The notes under the pieces were generated by a model. That model was given only the letters and a program-made list of their open reading frames with translations, had not been told where the DNA came from and did not search any database. DNA of 56,442 nucleotides from Secundilactobacillus oryzae JCM 18671 (lineage in GTDB: Bacteria; Bacillota; Bacilli; Lactobacillales; Lactobacillaceae): the NCBI RefSeq assembly GCF_000740055.1, contig NZ_BBJM01000009.1, positions 1 to 56,442 on the forward strand, in the 5' to 3' direction. Both the position numbers and the translations under genes were made by a program. Shown here piece by piece: positions 17,370-25,441 of this stretch (positions within the stretch are counted from its first letter, which is position 1; every line of letters starts with the position of its first letter).

Positions 17370-18512
17370 ATGAAATTTGTGTTAGCGCCAGATTCGTTTA
17401 AAGAGAGTATGACCGCTAAAGAGGCGGCAGCAGCATTAGAACGCGGGTTGCGAAAGGTGCTCCCGAATGCAACCTATCAACAGGTGCCGATGGCGGATGG
17501 CGGTGAAGGTACAGTGCAGTCCTTAGTGGATGCAACCAATGGTCAGTTTGTTGAAGAAGCAGTGCTAGATCCGTTAGGCCAACCAACCAGTGCGCGATTT
17601 GGCCTATTAGGTGATCAAACGACTGCGGTCATTGAAATGGCTGCAGCTAGCGGGATTCAGTTTGTCAGTGAGCAAACCAAGAATCCACTAAAAACGTCAA
17701 CGTTTGGGACGGGTCAGCTGATTCGTGCCGCAGTGGAAAAGCATGGTGCCACTAAAATCATCATTGGTATTGGTGGTAGCGCCACTAATGACGGTGGTGC
17801 GGGGATGGCTGAGGCATTGGGAGTGAAATTGCTCGATACCAATGGTAAGCCAATTCAACGTGGTGGCGGTCATTTAGACGACTTGGTGACCATCGATGTG
17901 AGCGGTGTGCCAGAAGCTATTCGGGAAGTTGAAATTGATATCGCTTCTGATGTGACGAATCCCCTGACCGGCGAGAAGGGCGCATCGGCAGTCTTTGGAC
18001 CACAAAAGGGTGCCACGCCTGAAATGATTAAGACCTTGGATGCCAACTTACATCATTATGCCGAAGTCATTAAAGTTCAACTAGGTAAGGACTTGGAACA
18101 TCAGCCGGGAGCTGGTGCTGCGGGTGGCTTGGGTACGGGTTTGCTGGCGTTTACTAATTCGCAAATGCGACGGGGTGTCGATATTGTGGTCGAGATGACC
18201 CATTTGAAAGAAGCGTTGAAAGACGCGGACGTTGTCATCACTGGAGAGGGTGGCATCGATTTTCAAACGCAGTATGGAAAAACACCGACTGGCGTCTCGT
18301 TGGCAGCCAAAGAGGTTAACCCGGATGCAACAGTGATTGCAGTCGGTGGACGCATTGGAGATGGACTCGACACGCTCTATGAGCTGGGAATTCGTGCTAT
18401 TTTTCCAATTGTGCCCGGTGCCATGTCGCTCAGTGAGGCGATGAATTCGGGTCAGGAAAATCTGGAGCGAGTCGCGGAAAGCTTGGGAAGGCTGTTCAAA
18501 CGGTTTGAGTAA
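17370..18512 (+). CDS. glxK: Glycerate kinase
   Basis: 380 residues, the standard length for the GlxK/GarK family, which phosphorylates D-glycerate with ATP to feed lower glycolysis. Characteristic blocks are MKFVLAPDSFKESMTAKEAA (1-20), VPMADGGEGTVQ, IIIGIGGSATNDGGAGMAEALG (about 130-152), QPGAGAAGGLGTGLLAF and VITGEGGIDFQT (about 290). Start ATG follows GAGAGGAG. It forms a two-gene unit with the upstream GntP permease. No terminator is evident; the DNA runs directly into an S-layer pseudogene. Confidence 0.94.
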   Translation: MKFVLAPDSFKESMTAKEAAAALERGLRKVLPNATYQQVPMADGGEGTVQSLVDATNGQFVEEAVLDPLGQPTSARFGLLGDQTTAVIEMAAASGIQFVSEQTKNPLKTSTFGTGQLIRAAVEKHGATKIIIGIGGSATNDGGAGMAEALGVKLLDTNGKPIQRGGGHLDDLVTIDVSGVPEAIREVEIDIASDVTNPLTGEKGASAVFGPQKGATPEMIKTLDANLHHYAEVIKVQLGKDLEHQPGAGAAGGLGTGLLAFTNSQMRRGVDIVVEMTHLKEALKDADVVITGEGGIDFQTQYGKTPTGVSLAAKEVNPDATVIAVGGRIGDGLDTLYELGIRAIFPIVPGAMSLSEAMNSGQENLERVAESLGRLFKRFE

Positions 18513-18553
18513 CTGTGTGACAGTTTGGTAAAGATTTAGTAACAACGCTGGTG

Positions 18554-19743
18554 AGAAAGCGCTGCAACAACTAACGCAAGTGAAAAGACTTATGCAAAAA
18601 TTGCTTCATACCCATCATTGATTGGGACATCTTCAACTCGTAACGTTACGTTGAACGGTACTAATGCTATTTACACAAAGGTTGGTACGTTGAAGGGCGC
18701 TCGTGTAGTTGCTTCAAAGACAACAGTTAAGCATTTAGCTAACTCAACTAGCTCAAAGAAGAACTTCCGTGTTTACGATGTTGCGGTTACAAACCGTGGC
18801 TCAGTTTACTACAAGGTTGTTTCATTCGATAAAGCTTATCGTGGTTGGATTTACGGTGGTAAGAGCGCATCTACGTTTGCCGGTGGTATCAACAGTTACG
18901 ATACCTTCACAGAAGGTACTTTAACTACTGAACAAAAGAATGGGACATTCTCAATTGCTAACCCTGGTACTGCTAACGATAACAAGACTGTTACTTACAA
19001 GGTTCCAGCTTGGACGCAATACAAGGTTGGTCGTGTGATTACTGACTCAACACCATATAAGGAAGCACACTTCAATATTACCGCTGTGGGTACTCGTACT
19101 CGCGAAGGCGACACTTGGGTTAAGGTTGAAGCTACTGACGCGAAGTATTCAGCTGCTAACGGCTGGATCTTATACAGTGGCTTGAAGGCTGACGGTGTAA
19201 CTGCTCTGCTAAAGGTTCAACCGTTACCCTGTATGATGCAAACAATAACTCAGAAAAAATTGCTACGGTTATTGTACCCGTTGATGACAATAAAACAGTT
19301 AACTTAGCCACAAGTGATGTAGTTAAAAAGGCTGTTCCAGCAGGATATAATGCAAATAGTTTGGTTTTCACAGCTACCGGCTCTACGGCAGCTGCTCAAG
19401 GCACTCAATACAATGCTTATGTAACACCAAATGCTACGAAGGCAGTCACAGCAGTTGATACGCAACAAAAGACCGCTAATGGTGGTTATACACCTTTATC
19501 ATTTACTAGTGATTCAGCTGCTTTCACAGCTTGGACAACTGCAAAGACTGCTTTATCCACTGATACAACAGTTCAAGGCCCTGAAGGTAAAGTCTTTGAT
19601 AAGGCAACCTTGGTAACAGCTTTAACTAAGGCTGGCTATACTACCATTGTTGGTACTGATAAGACTTATACTTTAGATACAGCATCACTTCCAGATACAC
19701 CAACGTATGGCGCAGCGTTAACTTTAGTTTACACAGTAAAATA
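18554..19743 (+). pseudogene. S-layer protein pseudogene (Levilactobacillus brevis SlpA-like)
   Basis: The first frame (to 19307) reads ASEKTYAKIASYPSLIGTSS, NVTLNGTNAIYTKVGTLKGA, VTNRGSVYYKVVSFDKAYRG and WIYGGKSASTFAGGINSY, clearly like the N-terminal cell-wall-binding half of L. brevis-type S-layer proteins. The signal peptide is absent: the frame is closed by a TGA near 18551 just after the glycerate kinase gene. Near 19200 a frameshift moves coding to another frame, which continues SAKGSTVTLYDANNNSEKIA to TLDTASLPDTPTYGAALTLV and a stop at 19743. Low-complexity Thr/Ala composition and conservative codons fit a highly expressed surface protein. It is not secretable as it stands. Confidence 0.8.
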
Positions 19744-19765
19744 ATAAATTAATTTGCCATGCTTC

Positions 19766-19800
19766 AAAAAAGGTCGATCCCCTCGGATCGATCTTTTTTT
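19766..19800 (+). terminator. Rho-independent terminator
   Basis: AGGTCGATCC-CCTC-GGATCGATCT with a long T-run after the S-layer pseudogene. Confidence 0.85.
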
Positions 19801-19966
19801 GTACCCGCCTGAAATTAATTTCAATTTAACGCTACTTATTTGTTTACCAATGTAACTTTTATAAACTAATGTGAACAAAGTTTCAATTAAGTCTTTACAT
19901 CATAGACGACTTTCCGTATACTTTTAAAAAATAATTGATAAATCAAGTTTATTTGGAGGGGTTTTC

Positions 19967-20758
19967 ATCAAGCAGCAGGAGATAACTTTCGACACACAGC
20001 CGGAATATAAGGAGTTGAAGCATTTAAAAGCCTGGTTTCGTACCATGGTGATCAAACAGGGGTACCTTGATGTCGAGCAGCTTAAGCTTTCCGTCTTTGA
20101 GGCAAGTGGCAAACTAGTTAAGGTTCAGGGGCTACATTGGGATGATATTCTGCTTTTAGTACCAATAAAGGGGAATCCCTCACGCTGGACGGCGGTCTTA
20201 CATCGAAAACACGGTTACATTGCGGTTAATCAGTCTTGCAATGCGATGCTTCGTGAGCGTGAAGAGGAGTGGCTTGATTACAGTGTTTTTGTGAAAAACA
20301 ACTTTGCCAAAATGGCAAAAGTGCACTCGCTCATGCCCCGACTGCTGGATCCTGGGGTTTTCATGCTCCCGATTCCACCCAAGCGGTATAACAATACGAG
20401 TTGGTGCCGCTGGGATAGGGACACCATGTATGGCAGCATCATCAGCAATAAGGAAGAGCTATCCATGATGTTCTATAATGGTTTCTTGAGCGTCGTCTTT
20501 CATATTGATGAAAAGGCCTTTTCACGGCGATTAAGTAACGCAGAGAAGATTGAAGCAGTCGTGAGTCAACTCTGTATGGAATTGCGGGGTACCGGTAAAA
20601 CTAAAGGGACACCGGTGCTGGATACCTTTATCAATACGGTGGGTGGTGACTTTGCTAGTAAGTTTAGCGGTCGGGTTACCCGTGATCTGCTAGGTCAGGC
20701 ACTAAAAGAAATGCGAGACAGTAATATGACGGTCATGCCGGAATTTGAAGATTTTTAA
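19967..20758 (+). CDS. ComK-like competence transcription factor
   Basis: About 263 residues if read from ATC at 19967. The middle resembles ComK of Bacillus: VNQSCNAMLRER, then KVHSLMPRLLDPGVFMLPIPP and NTSWCRWDRDTMYGSI, matching the DPxxxIFLFPT...CGWI core of ComK. ComK activates DNA-uptake genes. A strong GGAGGG at 19955-19960 lies six bases before ATC, while the first usable TTG (20015) lacks a site and would drop sequence that looks coding (QQEITFDTQPEYKELKHLKA). So either a rare ATC start is used or an ATG was mutated to ATC and the gene is silenced. A terminator follows. Confidence 0.6.
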   Translation: MKQQEITFDTQPEYKELKHLKAWFRTMVIKQGYLDVEQLKLSVFEASGKLVKVQGLHWDDILLLVPIKGNPSRWTAVLHRKHGYIAVNQSCNAMLREREEEWLDYSVFVKNNFAKMAKVHSLMPRLLDPGVFMLPIPPKRYNNTSWCRWDRDTMYGSIISNKEELSMMFYNGFLSVVFHIDEKAFSRRLSNAEKIEAVVSQLCMELRGTGKTKGTPVLDTFINTVGGDFASKFSGRVTRDLLGQALKEMRDSNMTVMPEFEDF

Positions 20759-20763
20759 ATTAA

Positions 20764-20801
20764 AAAATACCCTCACAGCACGCGCTGTGAGGGTATTTAT
20801 T
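20764..20801. terminator. Bidirectional terminator
   Basis: AAATACCCTCACAGC and GCTGTGAGGGTATTT arms around ACGC; shared by the ComK-like gene and the minus-strand permease. Confidence 0.85.
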
Positions 20802-20812
20802 TTGAGATAGTA

Positions 20813-22168
20813 TTAATGTTCTTGAACTGATTCAGGGTACTTTTTGTCGAAACGACCTTCAGTGTAGAAGTGAAGGGTAACGATTGCGTAACAGATAGCT
20901 GGCACGATGAATGAGAATTGAAGCGTCGTTGCATCTGAAACTAATCCTTGGATAGCTGGGATGATGGCACCACCGATTAATGACATAACGATGATGGCAC
21001 CAGCAGTTTCCGTGTACTTCTTTTCAGTAACGGCATCCAACGTCCGAGTGTAAATGGTTGGCCATTCTGGACCGAAGAAGAAACTAGTCATGATGGCAGC
21101 ATAAACGGCAATCATGCTTGGTACCGTAAAGGTAATAACCAATGAAACGATTCCAAGGAATGAGAAGGCAGTCAATGTACCCGTAATGGAGAAACGAGAC
21201 ATGAAGAAGTTAGCGACCAATTTACCAACGAACCACGCAATGTAACTGTAGACCATGAACGTTGAAGCGGCGCTATCAGTGATGTGGTGGTTCAATTCCA
21301 AGGCCAAACGAATCGTAAATGACCAAACTGTGGTTTGCATACCGGCGTAGATGAATTGGGCACCGACACCCTTCATGAAACGGTAGTTGTGAGTCAAGTA
21401 CTTGATTGTTTCGACTAATGAAGGCTTGTCTTCAGCAGCTTCTTGGCCATCGGCTGCTTGGGAAAGGGCCTTGGCACGAGGCATTGGTGTTAAAGCTAAG
21501 ATGATGAGCATGACAATCAAAACAACCAAGATGTACTTGTATGGACGCAATGTGAGTTGCAACATCTTTTCACCATAGGCAATTCGTTCGGCACCGTGCA
21601 TACCGGCCATCTTTTCGCCAAGGTTACCAACTGTACCGAAGATGAGGTACTTACCAAGCAGGATACCAGCGATGTCACCAAGTGGGACCAGCGTTTGAGA
21701 GATGTTCAAACGAATGGTTGAGAAACGCTTAGGTCCCAGCATTGAACTGTAAGTATCACAGGAGGTTTCGAGGAAGCTCAAGCCAATCGCAATAGCGAAG
21801 ATGGCAACCAGGAACATGCTGTAAGTAGCCACGTTAGAAGCAGGGAAGAATAAGGCACATCCAATAATGTAGAAAATCAAACCAGTCATAATGGCAAATT
21901 TATAGGATTGCTTCTTGATAATTAACGAAGCGGGGATGGCAATTAAGAAGTAACCACCATAGAAAGCACTTTGGACGAAAGCGGTTGAAGCATCGTTTAA
22001 TTGGAAGACGGTCTTGAACTGTGTGATCAAGATATCGTTCAAACTAGCAGCTGCTCCCCAAAGTGGGAAGATCATTGAAACAATAATGAATTGAAAGATG
22101 GGCGTTTTGCTGAGGTAACCATCGGCAAGTTGCGTCCAACCATGAGTCTTTTGGGCAGTTGATTGCAT
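20813..22168 (-). CDS. FucP-type sugar:H+ symporter, probably for ribose
   Basis: 451 residues from ATG at 22168 with GGAG upstream; 12 membrane helices. It belongs to the FucP branch of the MFS (FPLWGAAASLNDILITQFKTVFQLNDASTAFVQSAFYGGYFLIAIPA and SFLETSCDTYSSMLGP). Relatives carry L-fucose, glucose or other monosaccharides. Here it is transcribed with rbsD and faces rbsK-rpiA, so D-ribose is the most likely substrate; this is inference from context. A GTAAAAGGTTTTAC operator-like box lies between it and rbsD. No ABC-type or RbsU transporter is present in the cluster. Confidence 0.85.
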   Translation of the reverse strand: MQSTAQKTHGWTQLADGYLSKTPIFQFIIVSMIFPLWGAAASLNDILITQFKTVFQLNDASTAFVQSAFYGGYFLIAIPASLIIKKQSYKFAIMTGLIFYIIGCALFFPASNVATYSMFLVAIFAIAIGLSFLETSCDTYSSMLGPKRFSTIRLNISQTLVPLGDIAGILLGKYLIFGTVGNLGEKMAGMHGAERIAYGEKMLQLTLRPYKYILVVLIVMLIILALTPMPRAKALSQAADGQEAAEDKPSLVETIKYLTHNYRFMKGVGAQFIYAGMQTTVWSFTIRLALELNHHITDSAASTFMVYSYIAWFVGKLVANFFMSRFSITGTLTAFSFLGIVSLVITFTVPSMIAVYAAIMTSFFFGPEWPTIYTRTLDAVTEKKYTETAGAIIVMSLIGGAIIPAIQGLVSDATTLQFSFIVPAICYAIVTLHFYTEGRFDKKYPESVQEH

Positions 22169-22192
22169 TGTTAACACTCCTTAGTGTATTTA

Positions 22193-22206
22193 GTAAAAGG
22201 TTTTAC
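22193..22206. promoter_or_regulatory. GTAAAAGGTTTTAC box between rbsD and the permease
   Basis: GTAAAA...TTTTAC arms with a GG centre, the same arms as the box before rbsK. LacI-family regulators such as RbsR bind this type of site. Confidence 0.55.
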
Positions 22207-22211
22207 AAAAA

Positions 22212-22607
22212 TTAGAATGTGACACCAGATTCCAAGATGATGTTAGAGAAGGCGGTCATTTCACCGGTCCGAACGAATGCGTGAGTCTTAGCGGTGTTCT
22301 TCTTTAACTCTGAGTGAGGCATGTATTCAATTTCAACGTCAGGTAGGAGATTCTTAATGGCAGTCAATTGATCAGGGTTGACCGTTTTGATTTCTTCAGC
22401 CAAGTAAATCTTTTGAACTTCAAGTTCGCTCAAGACGTTCTTTAAAACATCGATGAAGCTAGGGAGTTGCTTTGTGAGCGCCAAGTCAATTTTCTTGGTA
22501 CCCATTGGAACTGGCATACCGACGTCACCGATGCTTAACCAATCCATGTGACCCATTCCAGCAATTACAGTAGATAATTCTGAGTTGATAACAGTTGTTT
22601 TCTTCAT
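22212..22607 (-). CDS. rbsD: D-ribose pyranase
   Basis: 131 residues, the normal RbsD/FucU length. The protein interconverts pyranose and furanose forms of ribose so that ribokinase can act. Family marks: [34 protein letters not shown] with the active-site His, [13 protein letters not shown], and the C-terminal [23 protein letters not shown]. It is the first gene of the leftward unit with the FucP-type permease and is divergent from rbsK. Confidence 0.93.
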   Translation of the reverse strand: MKKTTVINSELSTVIAGMGHMDWLSIGDVGMPVPMGTKKIDLALTKQLPSFIDVLKNVLSELEVQKIYLAEEIKTVNPDQLTAIKNLLPDVEIEYMPHSELKKNTAKTHAFVRTGEMTAFSNIILESGVTF

Positions 22608-22683
22608 AAAACTAAATGCTTCCTTTCTGGTTTTTTATTATTTGAAACAAGCTGAGCATGAAGCGTTTACAAATCATAAATAC

Positions 22684-22697
22684 GTAAACCGATTTAC
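22684..22697. promoter_or_regulatory. GTAAACCGATTTAC operator-like box before rbsD
   Basis: Near-palindrome with a CG-containing centre, about 77 bases upstream of rbsD; same arm pattern as the other boxes in this cluster, consistent with RbsR. Confidence 0.5.
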
Positions 22698-22870
22698 TAA
22701 AGGCGCCAACCCGTCAAAAAATAAAATGAGATGATTAACGACGAGAATCTTAGCACAAAATAAAAGGGATTACAACATTGTTTTATAAACGATTTTATAT
22801 GAAAATGAATAAAAACGGGTTATATTAGTGTATATCGTCAGAATTTTAAGTTTAAAATTTTTAAAAGGTG

Positions 22871-22884
22871 TGCAATCGATTACA
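22871..22884. promoter_or_regulatory. Candidate cre site TGCAATCGATTACA
   Basis: One mismatch to the cre consensus, in the rbsD/rbsK intergenic region. A second LacI-type near-palindrome GTGAAGCGGTTCAC follows at 22891-22904. Both would suit CcpA control of ribose genes. Confidence 0.45.
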
Positions 22885-22979
22885 ATTTCTGTGAAGCGGT
22901 TCACGTTTAGGATAAAAAAGACTTGTTTCCAATTTCAGATTATGATATTCTGTCCCATGGATGAATAAGAATGAAATTA

Positions 22980-22993
22980 GTAAAACGTTTTAC
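22980..22993. promoter_or_regulatory. Perfect palindrome GTAAAACGTTTTAC before rbsK
   Basis: A 14-base perfect LacI-type operator with a central CG, 31 bases upstream of the rbsK start. It is the strongest of the repeated boxes and the best candidate for the main RbsR operator; the repressor gene is not in this window. Confidence 0.65.
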
Positions 22994-23024
22994 GAAATTA
23001 ATAACTAGAAGGAGTCGAATCATA

Positions 23025-23942
23025 ATGACTAACAAAGTGACGGTTTTAGGAAGTTTAAATGTTGATACAACGATGCGTGTAAAGCGGATGCCATTACCTG
23101 GTGAAACGCTCCAAGCTGAAAACAAGAGTAGTGCTGCTGGTGGTAAGGGTGCAAACCAAGCCGTTGCCGCTGCTCGTGCTGGTGCCGAAACCAGTTTTAT
23201 TGGTAAGGTTGGTAAAGACAGTTCAGGCCAATTTATGATCGAATCGTTGCAAGACGACAACATTGATACAACCTGCATCGCTACTGACGAAACGGTCGGA
23301 ACTGGTTCAGCCTTTATCCTATTAGATGAAGAAGGCCAAAACAGTATTTTGGTTTACGGTGGTTCTAACCAACAAGTCAAAAAAGAAGAAGTCGTGGCTG
23401 CTGAAGATAAAATCAAGAACGCTGACTTCTTGATTGCCCAATTTGAAACACCACAAGCTGCCGCAGTTGAAGCATTCAAGATTGCCAAGGCTAACGGTGT
23501 CTTTACCATTTTGAACCCAGCTCCTGCTGCTGAAATCGATCCTGAACTTTTGAAACTATCTGATATTATCGTGCCTAACGAAACAGAAAGTGCAACGTTG
23601 ACTGGTATTGAAGTAACAGACGAAGCTTCAATGGTGGCCAACGCCGACAAGTTTAAAGAAATGGGCGTTGAAAACTTAATCATCACCGTTGGTAGTAAAG
23701 GTGCCTTCTACTCAACTAAGGCGGGTCACGACTTTGTACCAGCATTTAAGGTTAAGGCCGTTGATACGACCGCCGCGGGTGATACCTTCTTAGGCTCATT
23801 GAGTTCACAATTAAAGCCTGATTTGAGCAACATTGCTGAAGCCTTAACATTTGCACAACGAGCAAGTTCAATCGCAGTGCAACGCTTAGGTGCGATGCCT
23901 TCAATTCCAACTTACGAGGAAATCGTTGAAGCAAACAAGTAG
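23025..23942 (+). CDS. rbsK: Ribokinase
   Basis: 305 residues from ATG at 23025 with GAAGGAG upstream; the frame is open earlier but without a good start. Ribokinase makes ribose 5-phosphate from ribose and ATP. PfkB-family marks: VLGSLNVDTTMRVKRMPLPGET, the GG motif AAGGKGANQAVAAARAG (about 40-55), ILNPAPAA, VPNETE, ITVGSKGAFY, and the catalytic VDTTAAGDTFLGSL with the active-site Asp (about 248). rpiA follows after 44 bases. Confidence 0.95.
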   Translation: MTNKVTVLGSLNVDTTMRVKRMPLPGETLQAENKSSAAGGKGANQAVAAARAGAETSFIGKVGKDSSGQFMIESLQDDNIDTTCIATDETVGTGSAFILLDEEGQNSILVYGGSNQQVKKEEVVAAEDKIKNADFLIAQFETPQAAAVEAFKIAKANGVFTILNPAPAAEIDPELLKLSDIIVPNETESATLTGIEVTDEASMVANADKFKEMGVENLIITVGSKGAFYSTKAGHDFVPAFKVKAVDTTAAGDTFLGSLSSQLKPDLSNIAEALTFAQRASSIAVQRLGAMPSIPTYEEIVEANK

Positions 23943-23986
23943 TATAGTAGAGTTAGTTAAAATGAATCAGAAATGAGGGCTTACAA

Positions 23987-24667
23987 TTGGATCAAAATCA
24001 GTTAAAAGAATTAGTTGGCCGCGAAGCTGTTAAGTTTATTGAAGGCGGCATGATCGTTGGTTTAGGAACTGGTTCAACGGTTAAATATATGATTGATGCG
24101 CTTGGCGAACGGGTTAAGAACGAAGGCTTGAGCATCGTTGGTGTGGCTACTTCTGACCGTAGTGCTAAACAAGCCGAATCACTTGGCATCGAAGTTAAAC
24201 AGTTGGATGACGTTGACCACATCGATTTAACTATTGATGGTGCCGACGAAATCAGTGATGATTTCCAAGGCATTAAGGGTGGCGGTGCGGCTCACCTTTG
24301 GGAAAAGATCGTTGCCATTAATTCAACGAAGAACATTTGGATTGTTGACGAAAGCAAGATGGTTCACACTTTGGGCAAGTTTCCATTGCCACTTGAAGTG
24401 ATTCCATTTGGCTCGACTCATGTTTTGGAAAAATTAGATAAGATGGGTTTGAACCCAGCATTCCGGATGAACGGCGACGAACACGTTTTGACGGATTCTA
24501 AGAACTACGTTATCGACTTACACATGGGTAAGATTGAAAATCCTGCTAAGCTTGCTGAAACCCTAAACGGGATTGTTGGTGTTGTGGAACACGGACTCTT
24601 CTTGAATGTTGTTAACGAAGTCATCGTCGGCCGTCAAGATGGACCAGAAGTTTTACACGCCCGTTAA
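23987..24667 (+). CDS. rpiA: Ribose-5-phosphate isomerase A
   Basis: 226 residues from TTG with GAGGG upstream. RpiA interconverts ribose 5-phosphate and ribulose 5-phosphate, linking ribose use to the phosphoketolase pathway. Marks: [14 protein letters not shown] (about 25-38), [25 protein letters not shown] (with catalytic Asp), [15 protein letters not shown] and PLEVIPFGS. It closes the rbsK-rpiA unit. Confidence 0.95.
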   Translation: MDQNQLKELVGREAVKFIEGGMIVGLGTGSTVKYMIDALGERVKNEGLSIVGVATSDRSAKQAESLGIEVKQLDDVDHIDLTIDGADEISDDFQGIKGGGAAHLWEKIVAINSTKNIWIVDESKMVHTLGKFPLPLEVIPFGSTHVLEKLDKMGLNPAFRMNGDEHVLTDSKNYVIDLHMGKIENPAKLAETLNGIVGVVEHGLFLNVVNEVIVGRQDGPEVLHAR

Positions 24668-24677
24668 ATTGAAATTG

Positions 24678-24706
24678 AAGTCATCGACTTTGTCGGTGGC
24701 TTTTTT
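24678..24706 (+). terminator. Rho-independent terminator after rpiA
   Basis: AAGTCATCGAC and GTCGGTGGCTT pair (with mismatches) and are followed by six T. Confidence 0.75.
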
Positions 24707-24743
24707 GGTATAATTAGAAAAAAATGAAGGTAAGATGATAATT

Positions 24744-25279
24744 ATGCCATTTGAATACCGAATCAACGAAAATCTAAGCATTGCGCTTCCGAACCCTAAT
24801 CAGGATGCAGGTCCTCTGTGGGAAGCGATAGTAAATAGTCGCCATGGCTACCCTGGGCCAACGAGATGCAGGAAGAGCGTGAAGAGCTCGATTTTCTCAG
24901 AGAATGTAACTTAAATGCTGGAGAAGGAAAGTCGCTGAATTTGGTCATTCGCTTTAACGGCCGTTCGGTTGGCATCAATAGTTTTAACGAATTTGGTCCA
25001 CTAGATCATAGTTCGGAGATTGGCTATTGGCTCAATACTGCCGATACCGGCAAGGGAATTGTGAGCCAGGCACTTCAAGGTTTGATGACCGTTGGCTTTC
25101 AAGAACTCGGATTGAATAAATTGATTATCAGAGCCGCAGTGGCAAATGATCCAAGCAATAGCGTCGCCAAGCGCGCTGGCTTTCATTTAGATGGCGTGGA
25201 GCGGGAAGGTATCCGTTTGGACGACGGCTTCGTGGATGTGAACCAATGGTCAATGTTGCGATCGGAATGGCAACAATAA
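24744..25279 (+). pseudogene. GNAT acetyltransferase (RimJ/RimL type) with frameshift
   Basis: The first frame from ATG 24744 reads MPFEYRINENLSIALPNPNQ and DAGPLWEAIVNSR, the usual N-terminus. Near 24840 the frame shifts: WLPWANEMQEEREELDFL continues in another register and runs to 25279 with the acetyl-CoA fold (GRSVGINSFNEF, EIGYWLNTADTGKGIVSQALQGLM, NKLIIRAAVANDPSNSVAKRAGFHLDG). A stop sits just upstream in the second frame, so a one- or two-base change broke the gene. Intact homologues have about 180 residues. Confidence 0.8.
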
Positions 25280-25295
25280 AATAGCATTAAATCAG

Positions 25296-25325
25296 GATGG
25301 TCGGTATGATGACCATCTTTTTTTG
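25296..25325 (+). terminator. Rho-independent terminator
   Basis: GATGGTC and GACCATC around an eight-base loop, followed by seven T. Confidence 0.8.
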
Positions 25326-25441
25326 TGAACTTATCAACTTCATAACCTATTCATAATTCATTCAAATTGATACGTTACACTCAAGATAAGAGTCAAGAGT
25401 CGGGTAAGCACACGCAGGCAATTTTGAAAGGATGATGATGA

